A stretch of DNA of 64,000 nucleotides from Paulinella micropora (Eukaryota > Cercozoa > Imbricatea > Euglyphida). How positions within the stretch are numbered: position 1 is the stretch's first letter; each line of letters starts with the position of its first letter. Positions 17,432 through 28,352 of the stretch are shown one piece after another. The stretch lies in the NCBI GenBank assembly GCA_009731375.1, contig BJOX01000021.1, forward strand, positions 1,298,854 to 1,362,853, read 5' to 3'. The position numbers were made by a program, and so were the translations under genes. The notes below the pieces were generated by a model. The model was given only the letters and a program-made list of their open reading frames with translations, was not told the DNA's origin and ran no database searches.

Positions 17432-19797
17432 GCGGCGTGTGCGCCGGTTGCGGTCGTCGTCGTCGCAGTCGTTGTTGTAGTCGTTGTAGGCGTCGTCGTC
17501 GTCGTCGTCTTCGTCAGGCCAGGCGGCGGCGGCGGCGGCGGCGGCTGCGGCGGCGGCGGCGTCGCGGCCTCTTGCTGCTCTTGCCCCGCCCCCCGAGCCG
17601 GCGCGCCCCCGCGCTGCCCCTTGCGCCGGCCTTTTGCGCTTGCCGGTGTTGGGCGCCGAGGAGGAAGAAGCGCCGCGTGGTTTTTGGCCGTGCAGCAACG
17701 AGAGCGGGTCGTAGTGGCACAGCGCGAGGCGTCTGTTGAGGTCTCGCGGCCGGTAGCTAAACTGTTGCGCCGCCTCTGAGGAGAGACACGCGCGCGCCTG
17801 GAGAGCGCTCTGGCCTAGCGGCTTTGCGTTTCTTTCTTGCAGAATAAGGTCCTCCGCTGTCAGGGAGTAGTTGGTGCACTGGAGCGTAACTATTTTGCCC
17901 AAGGTCATCTTGTTGATAAAGGGGCGTTTCAGACCGGGAACGTGCTCCATAAAGGTTGGCATGACCACGGGGAGCCTGCCCAGCACGGACGCGTTCGGCC
18001 CAATGTCCCCGCTGGCGGCAGCGCAGATGGGCTTGGCATTAACGTTGAAGAGGAGAACCTGGCGGCCGTAGAGACGGCTCAGATCCTCGGTGCCACAGCC
18101 CGCACGGTGGAGGCAGTGATCGATTAGCGGCAGCTGCGTGCAAGGGCGAGCGAGGGTCTCTTGCGCGTATACGCGCACGTCGCTAGTACAGAGAAGACGC
18201 GTTTCGCCGTCATAGAGTTCGTCAGAGTTTTTGGGGTCGTAGAGACGGCGGGCCCAAAGCAGACCGCGCTGCGCCAGCAGGTCTCCCAGGCGGCGGTAGC
18301 TCCCCACCAGCTGCTGCGAAGTCTGGGCCCTACGGCGTTGGGGCCAGTCCAAGAGTGCGCGCGTCCTCTGGTACGAGTTTTGCTCTTCCCGAAAGCAGTT
18401 GTCGTGCAGGTCCTGCAGGTGGGGGGCCAGCGCGTCCACCAACACGTCAATAACGACCGCGGGCGCAAACAAGAGCCAAGCCATCTTTAGCGCCTCTAGC
18501 ACGTCCAGGTGGCCCGGAGGGGGGGGTCTGCTGGGGAGATCCCGCCAGCGGTGCCTGAGGTAGCTCCTGTCCAGCCGCGCGCTCGTCTGCCCGTGCTCAA
18601 AGGCCCGGCTAGCCAGCCCCAGCACTCTGGCCGCGCGGGCGCTGCGCGGAGTAAAGACTGAGCCGTCCAGCAGCCTCCAGCGAGCCACCACCACGCCCCC
18701 CGCCCGGTCGGTGCCCGGGACCTTCCAGGCTAGCACCAAAGGGGCTACTCCCGGGAAATCCAGCTCTAACGTCGTGATCCCCCGCACAGCCCCTGCCGGC
18801 GGGATCTGCGTGCTGCCCCCCTGGCTGCGAATAGGAGCAGCCACGGGAGAGGGGCCCGTCCGGTTCCGGGTCCGGGACAGCTGCGGCTCCTCCTCGTAGC
18901 AGCAGACCTTGCGTAGAGCCTCGCGCCATTCGCGGCGCGGACCGTGGTTCCTGGCCACGTCAAACTCAGCCCTGGCGCGCCGGGCGTGCGACTTGTTGCG
19001 CAGCACTGTCTCGATCTGCAAGGCCCAGCTCTCGTGATCGGCGGCCGCGGCGTCGTCGTCGTCGTCCTCTTCACCCCCTAGTCCGCACAGGGCCACCCAG
19101 CCCTGGGCGCGCCAGTGCGCCCTGGCGCATGCCCACAAGAAGCGCAAGGCGTAGATTGCTACTTGCGAAGATGACGCGCAGGACACGCACGCTGCGACGG
19201 AGCCCTCCGACACTGCGCATAACAAAATCTCCATGCACCACACCCAAAAGCCAGTGTTGCCGTTAGCGCGCTCCGTGTCGACCAGGTACGCAGCTAGCCT
19301 GTTCAGCCAGCGCCGGTGGGTCCCTAGTGGCAGAACGTCGGTAAACACCGCGGGCCGACAGTTGGCGCTCAACCAAGACTGCACTTCACCTACCCAAACC
19401 TCGTTCACGTGCACGCCTGGCATCAGGGTTCCTAGCGTATCTTGCAGCACCGCCATGTTCAGCAGCCTCAAGGTCTCGGGCGGCAGTTCGGACAGAAGCG
19501 CCGAGCGGCTGCGAGTAAGCTCCACCAGCAGGTTGGCGCGCTGCACCGCCAGGCGACTCTCCTCTCTATAGGGCACCAGCACCCACCTGGGCACGTGCCT
19601 CCGTCGGGGCGCCAGCCCCGACGACGACGGAGGCTGGGGAGGACTGTCGTCAGCTCTCCCCAGGGCGCGGGAATCATCATCATCCCAGCAGCTGCCCCCC
19701 AAGCCCACCGACGACGACGACGACAAAGACAGCCGATCAAGCCCCCGCGGCCCCGAGGAAGGAGCGCGGAGGCTTAAGTGTCGGGGTGGGGTGTGGG

Positions 19798-19857
<60 letters not shown>

Positions 19858-21742
19858 CGGCGCCAGCAGCCAAGGACGAAAAAGGCACAGACCAAGGAGC
19901 GGGTTGGCGCGCCTGGGGGCCGATGGGCCAGAGATCCCCGATATCGGGAGGTTTGTGCGCCGAATGGTAGGCCGCGACACTAGTTAGCTCTGCGCCCACA
20001 ACATCGCCAAAGAAACCCGCGGTCGTCTCCTTGGATCGCGCCGTAATTAAGACCGGCCCCAGCAGGGACGAGAGCGAGCTCGACCACAGCGGGTGCCGAA
20101 ACAGCCCCGCCAGAGCCTGCCTGTCTTTGTCCAGGCCCAGCACAACCAGACGCACCGGAAACCTGAGATGGCTGCAAAACGACGCCAGCCTTTCAATCGC
20201 TTGCTCCGTGAGGCCCGCCAGCTCCGGCATTTCTACCACGTAGCCGCTCCCCTCGTACGCCTCCAAAGGAAACTCCGACGTGCCCCCGGCCCAACGCCGG
20301 TAGGCGCGGAACGGGAAGGCCATCGCGCCCTTATGTTCTTCCAAGCAACCACGGGCGTTCCCGTGCAGCAGCAGCACCAACGGCGCCTCGTCCTCTTTCA
20401 GCAGCTCCGCAGCCAAGAACATACCACCCCTCGACCAAACCACTGAGCGCCACGGGCCCGTTCCGGGCGGACCCCAACTCTCCAGCGCCGGCTGCTGCTG
20501 CCGCTGCGGATTTGTGCACACAGCCGCCAAGCCGCTACCACCCCCGCCCCAAAAACACTGCGCGGCCGGGGGGAGGCTCTCCAGCTGGTACAGGTCTTTC
20601 ACCATCTCCAGGGTCGACGTCGCCCCCGGAGCCAGATTCTGCCCCGGGGGGGCCTCCGTGCTCACCGAAAAACTTACGCCTCCACACAACGCATACCACA
20701 AACCAAGGGCCCGGCATTGGTCCTCAGGCGAGCTTGCCAACACCCAGAACGGCCCCGGAGAGCCCTGCTGCAAGGCCAAAATCAGCGACCGACAATAGCT
20801 ACCTAGCTCAGGAACAGTGCCACACTCCGCTAGAACCTCCGCAATCGCTCGGAGCTCCCGTTCCGCCCCACCCAGGCCCAGCGGAAAACATTGGCGGGAA
20901 GACAAGGGGGTTGGCAAGGGCAAGCGACATGGCAGCATCGCTCTGAAATCCTCCAGCGAATGCAGCTTCATCTCGACAGGGGGCGGCGCCCCGAGCGAGG
21001 CCGCTGCTGGCAAGTACGAGGCCGCTGTCGTCTCGCTGTATTTTCTTTCCCCGTCCGCGTGGCTAGCGCACAGCCACAGGCAGTGCCACAACACAGGTTT
21101 GTCTTCCTCCCGTAGCAGGCACCAAGAACCCCTAGCGCGGTTCGCGCGTGTCGCTACACAGGCGCTGGGGTACTCTAATAAAAGCTGCAAACCCCTTGCG
21201 GCCCCTTCCCCGCCATCCCCCCCTTGCGTTTGTTCTCGTATCCAGAAAACACAGTCCTGACTCGTTGTCGGCAGCTGCAGCCTCCAGCGCTCTGTCACGC
21301 CCCACCCTAGGTCACGGCAGATCACCACCAGTTCGGGGTGTTCGCCTCCCAGCGGCACCTGCCTTGTAATCTGCGTAAACAGCTTGGCGGTGATTCTGCC
21401 AACCAAAAAAACAACCTCGGGGGAAGGGCTCCTCTGCCCGCACTGGCAGGCTCTGCGGACAGCCTCAAATGACAGCACGGTGGCCAGCCTTTCTTTGGTG
21501 CCTGCGTAGCCCTCGTAGGTCTCTCCTGCCTGTTGGTACGAAAATGCGATTTGCACGTAAGCCAGCAACGCGAGAGGGCCTGCGTACTGCAGAAGCACCG
21601 CCTCCAGCGCCGTCTCGTTTAGCACGTCCTGTAGCATAGACCACACCGAACTAGACATTCTTCTTAGCTCAGCGGGCTCGCTTGTGCGCCCCGATAAATA
21701 TACCCGCACCAAGTCCCCAAACCAACGTGGATAGACCGCCAT
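17156..21742 (-). CDS. 1528-residue orphan protein with homopolymer tracts
   Basis: The longest uninterrupted frame of the window. The N-terminal third (from MAVYPRWFGDLVRVYLSG) is globular-looking with many Trp and Cys. A Thr-only tract encoded by the triplet run at 19799-19857 separates it from a middle globular part, and the C-terminal end has polyAla, polyAsp and Pro-rich tracts. The segment LVLLLHGNARGCLEEH resembles a P-loop surrounding but lacks the GKT/S, so no ATPase is claimed. Near 17200 a second minus-strand frame ending PDYHHQQQQARHSFYEEDF at 16959 looks as protein-like as the annotated end, so the C-terminus may be frameshifted in the GC-rich tract. No family recognised. From 16883 to 17155 there is no other gene. 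Confidence 0.65.
19799..19857. repeat. (AGT)n triplet run inside the 1528-residue gene
   Basis: About 19 pure agt units on the plus strand, read on the minus strand as a polyThr tract. Length is a multiple of three so the frame is kept. Confidence 0.9.
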
Positions 21743-21841
21743 CGCTGCTCTCCTTTTTTCTCTTTTTTTTTTTTTTTTTTTTTATCTCTCCTGCCACAGA
21801 ACGTAGCAGGACGAGAGTGACTGGGGGAGTGCGAGGGTGGG

Positions 21842-21876
<35 letters not shown>

Positions 21877-22116
21877 GNNNNNNNNNNNNNNNNNNNNNNN
21901 NNNNNNNNNNNNNNNNNNNNNNNNNNNNNNNNNNNNNNNNNNNNNNNNNNNNNNNNNNNNNNNNNNNNNNNNNNNNNNNNNNNNNNNNNNNNNNNNNNNN
22001 NNNNNNNNNNNNNNNNNNNNNNNNNNNNNNTCCCCCACTCGTTCTTTCTAAAACAAAAACAAAATCAGGATAACACAAAAAAAAAAAAAATTCTCGCCAG
22101 GAAACGGCCGCAGAAA

Positions 22117-22791
22117 ATGCCTGGCCCGACAGCCTCCGACCACGACACCGGCCCGGACACTATTACCAGCAGCTGCAAGGAGGAGGAGGACAGCCAGATA
22201 GTTAGACTTTGTCACCAGCTACAAACTGCGCTGAGTGGGAGCCGGAAGGAAAGCAAGTACCAAAATTTAATTACAGCTTTGGACAATATACTAAGTGCTC
22301 CCGGCCCGGAGGCGAAAGCGGCACGTAAAGGCGAGAGCTTGGAAGAGAATAGCGATTCCGAACGCAGTGACTCCGCCGACCGCAGCTGGAAACGCTTGAA
22401 AAACAAGAAACAAGGCAATTGCCGCACCGAAGAAGAGGTTGTTGCAGTAGGGAAAGAAACGAGTAAGAACAGAGATGGGTGCAGTAGGGAAAGACAGTCC
22501 TCCAAACGCCAAAACAAGAAATGGGGCAGGAGCTCACGCACTAGGCCCAAAAAGAGGAGGCGATACTCAGCAGTGCCTCGCAAATCGGACGCTCGCCAGC
22601 ACGTTGTGAACTACTCTAGGCCAGAAAACTCGAGTAACAAGGGCTTTTCAGGGGGAGGCTCACGCGCGTATGAGCCACGCGTTGCAGCCACCCCGCGATT
22701 TGCGTACCCTACCTATGCACAAGAGTACGACCCCGCCAACAGCGGCATGGACTACCCCCCTGTGCGGGATGTATACTCAGACCTGTACTAA
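22117..22791 (+). CDS. basic, Ser/Lys/Arg-rich hypothetical protein
   Basis: Starting at the first ATG after the N gap (MPGPTASDHDTGPDTITSS), the 224-residue protein has an acidic start, one likely helix (SQIVRLCHQLQTALSG to NLITALDNILS) and then a long Lys/Arg/Ser-rich stretch with several nuclear-localisation-type clusters (RPKKRRRYS). The end is Tyr/Pro-rich (FAYPTYAQEYDPANSGMDYP). Such composition suits a nucleic-acid-binding or virion core protein, but no domain is visible. It converges with the gene at 22811-23467, leaving 19 bp between the stops. An upstream continuation into the gap cannot be excluded. Confidence 0.5.
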   Translation: MPGPTASDHDTGPDTITSSCKEEEDSQIVRLCHQLQTALSGSRKESKYQNLITALDNILSAPGPEAKAARKGESLEENSDSERSDSADRSWKRLKNKKQGNCRTEEEVVAVGKETSKNRDGCSRERQSSKRQNKKWGRSSRTRPKKRRRYSAVPRKSDARQHVVNYSRPENSSNKGFSGGGSRAYEPRVAATPRFAYPTYAQEYDPANSGMDYPPVRDVYSDLY

Positions 22792-22810
22792 AAAAGAACC
22801 AGGAGGATGT

Positions 22811-23467
22811 TCATGCAGCCTTCATGTGTGGCAAAAGCTGCACTGCCTTAAGACGTTTTCGAAGGCACTCCCGTTGGGCGGCGGGCAGTCCTTCCGTTGC
22901 AAGAAGCGCTTTGTGCAATAGTGGGACGGTGTCGGAGAGGGCTGCGTGCTGTCCCTGTGCGACAGCCACGGCCAATGTAGTTAGTTGTTCTCCAATGTCT
23001 AATAAACAGCGTGCGTTCCTAGTCTCGGCATAGTTCTTGACCATTCCCAGTACGACATCCCGGCGCCCCGGCTCGCTGCTTATTTTATCTAGTAGCTGAT
23101 TGCAATCCATGAATAGCAACTGCACGGCACCCTGAACGCCACTTAGATGCGGCCGGCTTAGAGGGTTTATGAGGTCTGCAAGCGGCGGCGGAGGCGGCGG
23201 TGGGGGGGGCGGTGCCGCCGCCGTCTCCGTCTCCGTCGCGGTCGCCGTCTCCGTCTCCGTCGCGGTCGCCGTCGTCGGCGCCACTGGTTGGGGTGGTAGA
23301 TCATTAACGTGTCTAATTTCCTCATCCAAGGCTTCCTCTACCCGCGTCGGCATCTCCGGCTCTGCAGAACGTTTGTAAGAGCGTCGGCGTTTCTTGCGAG
23401 GGGGTGTGGATCCTGTTGCATCTGTACAAGCTTTGTGAGAAGCGTGAGGCTTGGCAGCTTCACTCAT
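22811..23467 (-). CDS. hypothetical protein with Thr-Glu-Thr-Ala repeats
   Basis: 218 residues. The N-terminus is basic (PPRKKRRRSYKRS). Then comes a duplicated 27-bp minisatellite coding for TATETETA units, and a polyPro run. The C-terminal 120 residues look helical and globular (VQLLFMDCNQLLDKISSEPG, then LDIGEQLTTLAVAVAQGQ). The C-terminal half may be a small alpha-helical bundle; nothing in it matches a family I know. It starts at 23467 next to the GC homopolymer-bounded gap at 23608-23745. From 23468 to 23882 there is only that gap and G/C runs. Confidence 0.55.
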   Translation of the reverse strand: MSEAAKPHASHKACTDATGSTPPRKKRRRSYKRSAEPEMPTRVEEALDEEIRHVNDLPPQPVAPTTATATETETATATETETAAAPPPPPPPPPPLADLINPLSRPHLSGVQGAVQLLFMDCNQLLDKISSEPGRRDVVLGMVKNYAETRNARCLLDIGEQLTTLAVAVAQGQHAALSDTVPLLHKALLATEGLPAAQRECLRKRLKAVQLLPHMKAA

Positions 23468-23882
23468 CCTCTTCTAGTTAATTAGCGAGTTGGTCTAATG
23501 AAATCCTCGTTCATTCTTCTTATCCCCCATCCCCTTTCCTTCCCCTCCCTCCCTCTTTCCCCCCCCCCCCCCTCCCCCCCCCCCCCCCTTCCCCCCCCGG
23601 GGGGGGGNNNNNNNNNNNNNNNNNNNNNNNNNNNNNNNNNNNNNNNNNNNNNNNNNNNNNNNNNNNNNNNNNNNNNNNNNNNNNNNNNNNNNNNNNNNNN
23701 NNNNNNNNNNNNNNNNNNNNNNNNNNNNNNNNNNNNNNNNNNNNNCCCCCCCCCCCCCCCCGGGGGGGGGGAAAGGGGGGGGGGGGGAGAAGAGGGAGGG
23801 AGGAGGGAAGGGGAGGGGGGAGAGACAAGACAAGTTCCGCTGGTTTTTTTTCAAGGGGAAAAAAGAGCAAGAAAGGAAGTGA

Positions 23883-25856
23883 ATGCGCTTGAGCGGATGC
23901 AAAAAGGCCAAGAGAAGAAGATTGGACGGAGTCGTCGATGAAAAAGAGCTCTGCACAGAAATAGAGAACACTTTCGCTGCAGACGTGCTGTGTGCCTGGC
24001 ACTGGCACCGCCCTCTTGTCTCTAGCCATGGCGGCGAGACAGAGCAGCTCTTGCCTCCTCAGGTCTGGCTTGCGCGGTGGGCCGTTCGCGACGACTGGCT
24101 AAAGTGGCCCCTGCTCAGGGCTTGCCAGAAGTTGCAGTGTCCTGAGCGGGGGAAATATCCGCTGTCTGCAGCCCGGGCTCGGGCTGATAGGCTAAAAGCC
24201 CTAGACCCCCGAGGGCCACCCCCGATTTCCCTAGTCCGCGTGGGGTTTCGCGAGCTGTCTACGGGGGTTCTGTGCCCTCTGCGCGCTCTAGACGCTGCCT
24301 TGGGGTGTGCTATAACAAAAAGCATCGCCGTCCCCGAGGCGGTAGCCGCCGTTGATTTATCGGGCTCATCTAGAGAATGGTTACTAGCACTAAGCTCTTT
24401 TCGTACGCAGGGTCTGCTAGTGATTAGCCCGGGTTGGAAAAACCAAAAGCCGCAGAGCGGCCCCGACCCGCTCCTGCGCGTCTGGTCCCGGGGTTGCCGT
24501 TCCGGAGAGGTGGATCTGAGCTCAGTAATGCTAGGCTCCCCGCAGCCGCACAGCGACTGCGAAGAGCTGCTAGGCCAGCGCGGGCTGGGTTGCAGGCTTG
24601 TCCTAGGGGATGGAGTTGCTAGAGAAAGCTTAAGCTCCGAGGCCAGAGACTTGGAAAAAGAGATCAAGTCCCTTCCTGTACTGGCTGCGCACCTTGCCCA
24701 GGGCATTCTTTTGCTGCTAGGAGGCGGAGGGGAGGGACTACTAGTGTGCAGGTTCTGGGGAGGTTACGTGCTAGCTACGCAGCTCGTCCTGTCATTGGCG
24801 GCGGGGTGTTTCGAGGAATGGTGCGTGGTAAAGCCATACCATAGCCCGGCGCACGAAGCTGACGCGTACCTAGCTCTGCGCAAAATCCGTCGCGGCCCCC
24901 GGTGCAAAGGATCACAGCTAGTGCAGAGTGGCATAGAGGCTGCGGTCCGGCTGCTACGGGAGATAGGTTCAAGCTCGTGCAGCCCGAGAGCGGAGCTTTC
25001 TCAGGAGCAACTCTGCGCGGCTCTGGAGGCCTTCGGCACGGGGCATGTGTGGAGGTTCAGGGATTGCTTAGCTCAATCCATACGCAAAGTTATTCTTCTG
25101 CAGCACTACTGTTTGTTCAGGGCGGGGCTGGGTTTGGGGCGCGGAAGGAAGCAAGCTAATGCTCAGGTGACAAAGCGGCCTTGGCTCATGGCCAAGGCCG
25201 CCGAGCGGTGGTATCTTGAGCACGCGGCTAGGAGCTTACCTCCCCTCTGTGCCGGCGACGAAAACGATTCGATACTGCGTGACCCGGTAGCATTGCTTGG
25301 ACTGGCGCCCGGGGTCTGGCGCCGCCTGTGTGGCGTCCTGGAGGAACAAGAAAAAGAAGACCCCCGAGCAGACGGCACTTCGCCGGGCCTGAGCCTGTCG
25401 AGTTTGATCAGGCAAGAGCATCACGTCGGACGGAGCCTAATGTGGAGCACAGGGCACGGCTCTTTTATACTACCATGTAATTGCCTCCCCGTCATAGCTC
25501 CGTGTGAGACCCCGTCCCCGCTGCCCGGACGGGATTTACTGGCCAAGTATCTCGTGGCCAGGGCCCCTAGCAGAACGCATTTGGAGCAGACATTGCTCCG
25601 AGCGTCAGCGCCGATACACGACCTTGTTCTTCCTGTAGGGGCTTTGGTCCTAGTAGAGGGATGTGCGCGGTCTAAAGTGTTTCTAGTGGCCGACCTAGTT
25701 CATTGGCCTTCTCACGCACACGTCGCGGCCCTCGGCAATTATTACGAGCGACTGCGTTTTTTAGCGGACGTGGCGCTTCCGACACTAGCGCAGCCTGGCA
25801 GGTTGCAGTTGCCCCACCCCCTCCATCCTCCCCTCCCTGTTGCTACTCTCGTGTAA
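23883..25856 (+). CDS. cap-1 mRNA 2'-O-methyltransferase (FtsJ/RrmJ fold plus GTase-like domain, CMTR1-like)
   Basis: AAVDLSGSSREWLLAL near residue 156 fits the S-adenosylmethionine-binding motif of FtsJ-type enzymes. Residues about 265-330 fit the rest of the fold: LAQGILLLLGGGGEGLLVCR (final helix and strand), then CVVKPYHSPAHEADAYL, which supplies the last Lys and Glu of the K-D-K-E catalytic set. The first Lys and the Asp I cannot place firmly. The C-terminal part contains IHDLVLPVGALVLVEGCARS and KVFLVADLVHWPSHAHVAAL with ERLRFL, like the core strands of an mRNA guanylyltransferase domain but without the KxDG nucleophile. This order, methyltransferase then inactive GTase-like domain, is that of human CMTR1. 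It would methylate the first transcribed nucleotide of viral mRNA, fitting a virus with its own polymerase. Confidence 0.6.
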   Translation: MRLSGCKKAKRRRLDGVVDEKELCTEIENTFAADVLCAWHWHRPLVSSHGGETEQLLPPQVWLARWAVRDDWLKWPLLRACQKLQCPERGKYPLSAARARADRLKALDPRGPPPISLVRVGFRELSTGVLCPLRALDAALGCAITKSIAVPEAVAAVDLSGSSREWLLALSSFRTQGLLVISPGWKNQKPQSGPDPLLRVWSRGCRSGEVDLSSVMLGSPQPHSDCEELLGQRGLGCRLVLGDGVARESLSSEARDLEKEIKSLPVLAAHLAQGILLLLGGGGEGLLVCRFWGGYVLATQLVLSLAAGCFEEWCVVKPYHSPAHEADAYLALRKIRRGPRCKGSQLVQSGIEAAVRLLREIGSSSCSPRAELSQEQLCAALEAFGTGHVWRFRDCLAQSIRKVILLQHYCLFRAGLGLGRGRKQANAQVTKRPWLMAKAAERWYLEHAARSLPPLCAGDENDSILRDPVALLGLAPGVWRRLCGVLEEQEKEDPRADGTSPGLSLSSLIRQEHHVGRSLMWSTGHGSFILPCNCLPVIAPCETPSPLPGRDLLAKYLVARAPSRTHLEQTLLRASAPIHDLVLPVGALVLVEGCARSKVFLVADLVHWPSHAHVAALGNYYERLRFLADVALPTLAQPGRLQLPHPLHPPLPVATLV

Positions 25857-25982
25857 GCCCCGTGGAGGGGAGGGGGGGGGGGGGGGGGGGGGCGCGGGGG
25901 GGGGGNNNNNNNNNNGCGCGGGGCGGGAGAGAACAAAAACAACAACAACAAAAAAGCATCTCAAAGTGTACCTTTGTAAGAC

Positions 25983-27062
25983 ATGGGCAGTCTTAGAAGC
26001 CATTTCGAGGACTTGTGGGGAATTGGCAAGAGATGGGGCCAAAAGTGGTTAGAAAAGGTCATCTACGGCATTCTTTGGAACCCGTTTTCTCTGTCGCTGC
26101 ACCGGCTGGCTACTATTGCTGTGTATACCGCGGTGCTGTCCTGGCTCAGCCTGCGAGGCATTATAACGCTACCTGTCATTGACCCCAACGTGCCTACCGG
26201 TATTCTGACCGCTGTAACCTTCTTTACAAGTTCGGTTTACGCCGGGGCCCAGTCACGACGGGTTGAAAACATACGCGAGTTCAAGGATTTTCTACAGATC
26301 GTGCACAGCGTGAGCCTGGCTTTTGCGCGAGAACGCTGTTTTATTAAGAGCGGGAAGAAAAAAGCTAAGCGGGCGGGCTCGGGGGGATCTAACGCGCAGC
26401 CATGTTCTAATGCAGATTGCACTCTGGCTATTGTCAAGTTCAGCAACACGCTGCTGGGTCTGCTTGTGGATACGCAGCTTGCGGTCATGCGCAAAGAGAC
26501 CATGAAAGATCTGAAGCAAAAATTGAAGTTTCATAAACGCGACCAGCAGCAACAACAATGCAAATGCGTCCAAGATGTCTGTTCTCACATAACATTTGCA
26601 AAAGGATTTAGCCCGGACGAAGGCGTACCCCCTTGTATCATATCAGCCTTGTACGTCTGCATGGCCAAGCTAGAGCCCCTTACGTTGGAGGGGGCTCGGT
26701 GGCGGCTAGGGTCTATTTTGAACGAACTGGAGGCGGCGCGCCGCCGCGTGAGTGTGCATTCCACGCGCGAGATATCCCGCGTCGTGCGTGTGTTTGCGTA
26801 TACTTCTGTGTGGGCTTGGAGCGTCTATCTGCCGCTAGCCTTGATTCCTAGCTCCTACGAGTACTCGGCCGTTATCACTACCTGCCTGTCCGCCGTCTTC
26901 ATCTGGGCCATAACTAACTCGGCGGGCGAAATCAACAACATCTATTGCTGCCGCTCGGAACACAATTCTGTGAGCGACTACTGTGCCGACGTAGACGTGT
27001 GCGCAACCAAAATCCTACTGGGGAAGTTCCAGCAAGGCTCCAAGGGCTCCGAAACACCGTAG
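25983..27062 (+). CDS. membrane protein, possibly bestrophin-like
   Basis: 359 residues with hydrophobic segments near residues 38-60 (LATIAVYTAVLSWLSLRG), 70-90, 260-285 (VFAYTSVWAWSVYLPLALIP) and 290-312. Between them lies a charged loop with a Lys-rich stretch and a CKCVQDVC Cys cluster. The last two segments followed by GEINNIYCCRS and a DYCADVDVC end resemble the bestrophin/UPF0187 layout (two C-terminal helices, then E-x-x-N-P-F and an Asp-rich D-L-x-x-C region), but the match is loose. Bestrophins are anion channels. The stop overlaps the converging gene at 27015-28073 by 48 bp. Alternative: an unrelated viral membrane protein. Confidence 0.5.
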   Translation: MGSLRSHFEDLWGIGKRWGQKWLEKVIYGILWNPFSLSLHRLATIAVYTAVLSWLSLRGIITLPVIDPNVPTGILTAVTFFTSSVYAGAQSRRVENIREFKDFLQIVHSVSLAFARERCFIKSGKKKAKRAGSGGSNAQPCSNADCTLAIVKFSNTLLGLLVDTQLAVMRKETMKDLKQKLKFHKRDQQQQQCKCVQDVCSHITFAKGFSPDEGVPPCIISALYVCMAKLEPLTLEGARWRLGSILNELEAARRRVSVHSTREISRVVRVFAYTSVWAWSVYLPLALIPSSYEYSAVITTCLSAVFIWAITNSAGEINNIYCCRSEHNSVSDYCADVDVCATKILLGKFQQGSKGSETP

Positions 27063-27236
27063 AATGTTGCGCAGCTGCGCAATCTCGGCGCGGGAAAGCC
27101 CCTGTTCGAGCGCGAGCAAGCCCGCCAGATTCTGAGGCACAGGGGCCTTGCTGTCCTGGTCCGTAGAGCGAGAGCCGATCACCGACGTTTCGCGCGCGCG
27201 CTTGCGTGTTCTCTTTTCTGCTTCCTTTCTGGCACG

Positions 27237-27289
<53 letters not shown>

Positions 27290-28073
27290 CAGTGGCAATG
27301 GTAGTAGCAATAGTAGTAGTAGCAGCTGCGTGCCAAAACTTCTTGGCACAGACGGAGCCAACAAAGAACATACGACCGCTTTTCTGATGGCAGAGCACCC
27401 TGACATCGTTGATAGCTTCTCCACATAAACAATGGGTACGGTGCAAACCTTCCAAGTCTCCGCGGTAACAAAGCGGCTTGGGCGGCAGGCTGGGCACCGA
27501 GTCATCCGCTACCGACCACTGTTCTTCTTCTTCTTCTTCTTCTTCTTCTTCTTCTTCTTCTTCTTCTTCTTCTTCTTCTTCTTCTTCTTCTTCTTCTTCT
27601 TCTTCGTCTTCGCGTAACATGCGCGGGGGCCTCTCTGCGCTTACTGATCCGCAGCCTTCTTCGTCTTCTTCTTCTTTGTCGACCGCGTCCTCTGAATTGG
27701 ACGTATCCTTGGCACTAGAAAGAGAGCTAGACACAGACAGCAGGTCTGTTTTCGGTCTGTATTCACCTCCATCCCGCAACGCGACGCAATACGGCAAGGA
27801 ACATTCGCAAGCCTGGGAACACCAACGCAAAACCTCCGGACTTTCCTTGTCCAGAACACGAAACTCGTACGCCAGATCATACATAGAAACCCCTGCGCAG
27901 GCTCCACTTATGCTCTCTAGTATACGCCGCAGAGGATAGCGCTGAGTCGAATGTTTTTGCCACAATGGAACGATGTTCTGTTCTAGCTCTGCAAGAGGGC
28001 TAAGCACAGGCTTCTTCTTCTGTGGGGCAGAAGAAGCCGGGCGGGTTCGCGGCTGCTTGGAACGAGTCTGCAT
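27015..28073 (-). CDS. hypothetical protein with acidic run and Cys/His motif
   Basis: The start at 28073 gives MQTRSKQPRTRPASSAPQKK, a basic N-terminus. A helical part follows, then a Glu tract of about 28 residues encoded by the ttc run at 27523-27606, then HCLCGEAINDVRVLCHQKSG and FVGSVCAKKFW: two CxC-type half sites that could bind one zinc. A polyThr tract (gta run at 27238-27288) and a basic stretch lead to a Leu-rich C-terminus. The long frame that seems to extend past 28073 into the N gap is GC homopolymer and not used. No known family; the Cys motif recalls small DNA-associated zinc modules of viruses. Confidence 0.55.
27523..27606. repeat. (TTC)n triplet run coding polyGlu
   Basis: About 28 ttc units, read on the minus strand as Glu. 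A second triplet run (gta, 27238-27288) in the same gene codes polyThr. Confidence 0.9.
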
Positions 28074-28352
28074 CGGCTTGTGTGCCTCTCTCTCTCTCTC
28101 TATTTCATCCCCCCCCAACTCCTTCTTCCCCCCTCGGGGAGGGGGGGGGGGGGGGGGCCCCCCCCCCANNNNNNNNNNNNNNNNNNNNNNNNNNNNNNNN
28201 NNNNNNNNNNNNNNNNNNNNNNNNNNNNNNNNNNNNNNNNNNNNNNNNNTTGGGAGGGGGGGGGGGGGCGCCCCCCCCCACTCACACAGGCCGGATGACA
28301 AGAGCGTGCATGCGCAGAGCGCACAATCTTAGGGTAGGGAAGAACCGAGCCG

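Noticed and set aside
19960-20120. P-loop NTPase in the 1528-residue gene
   Set aside because: LLLHGNARG lacks the Gly-Lys-Ser/Thr needed for nucleotide binding.
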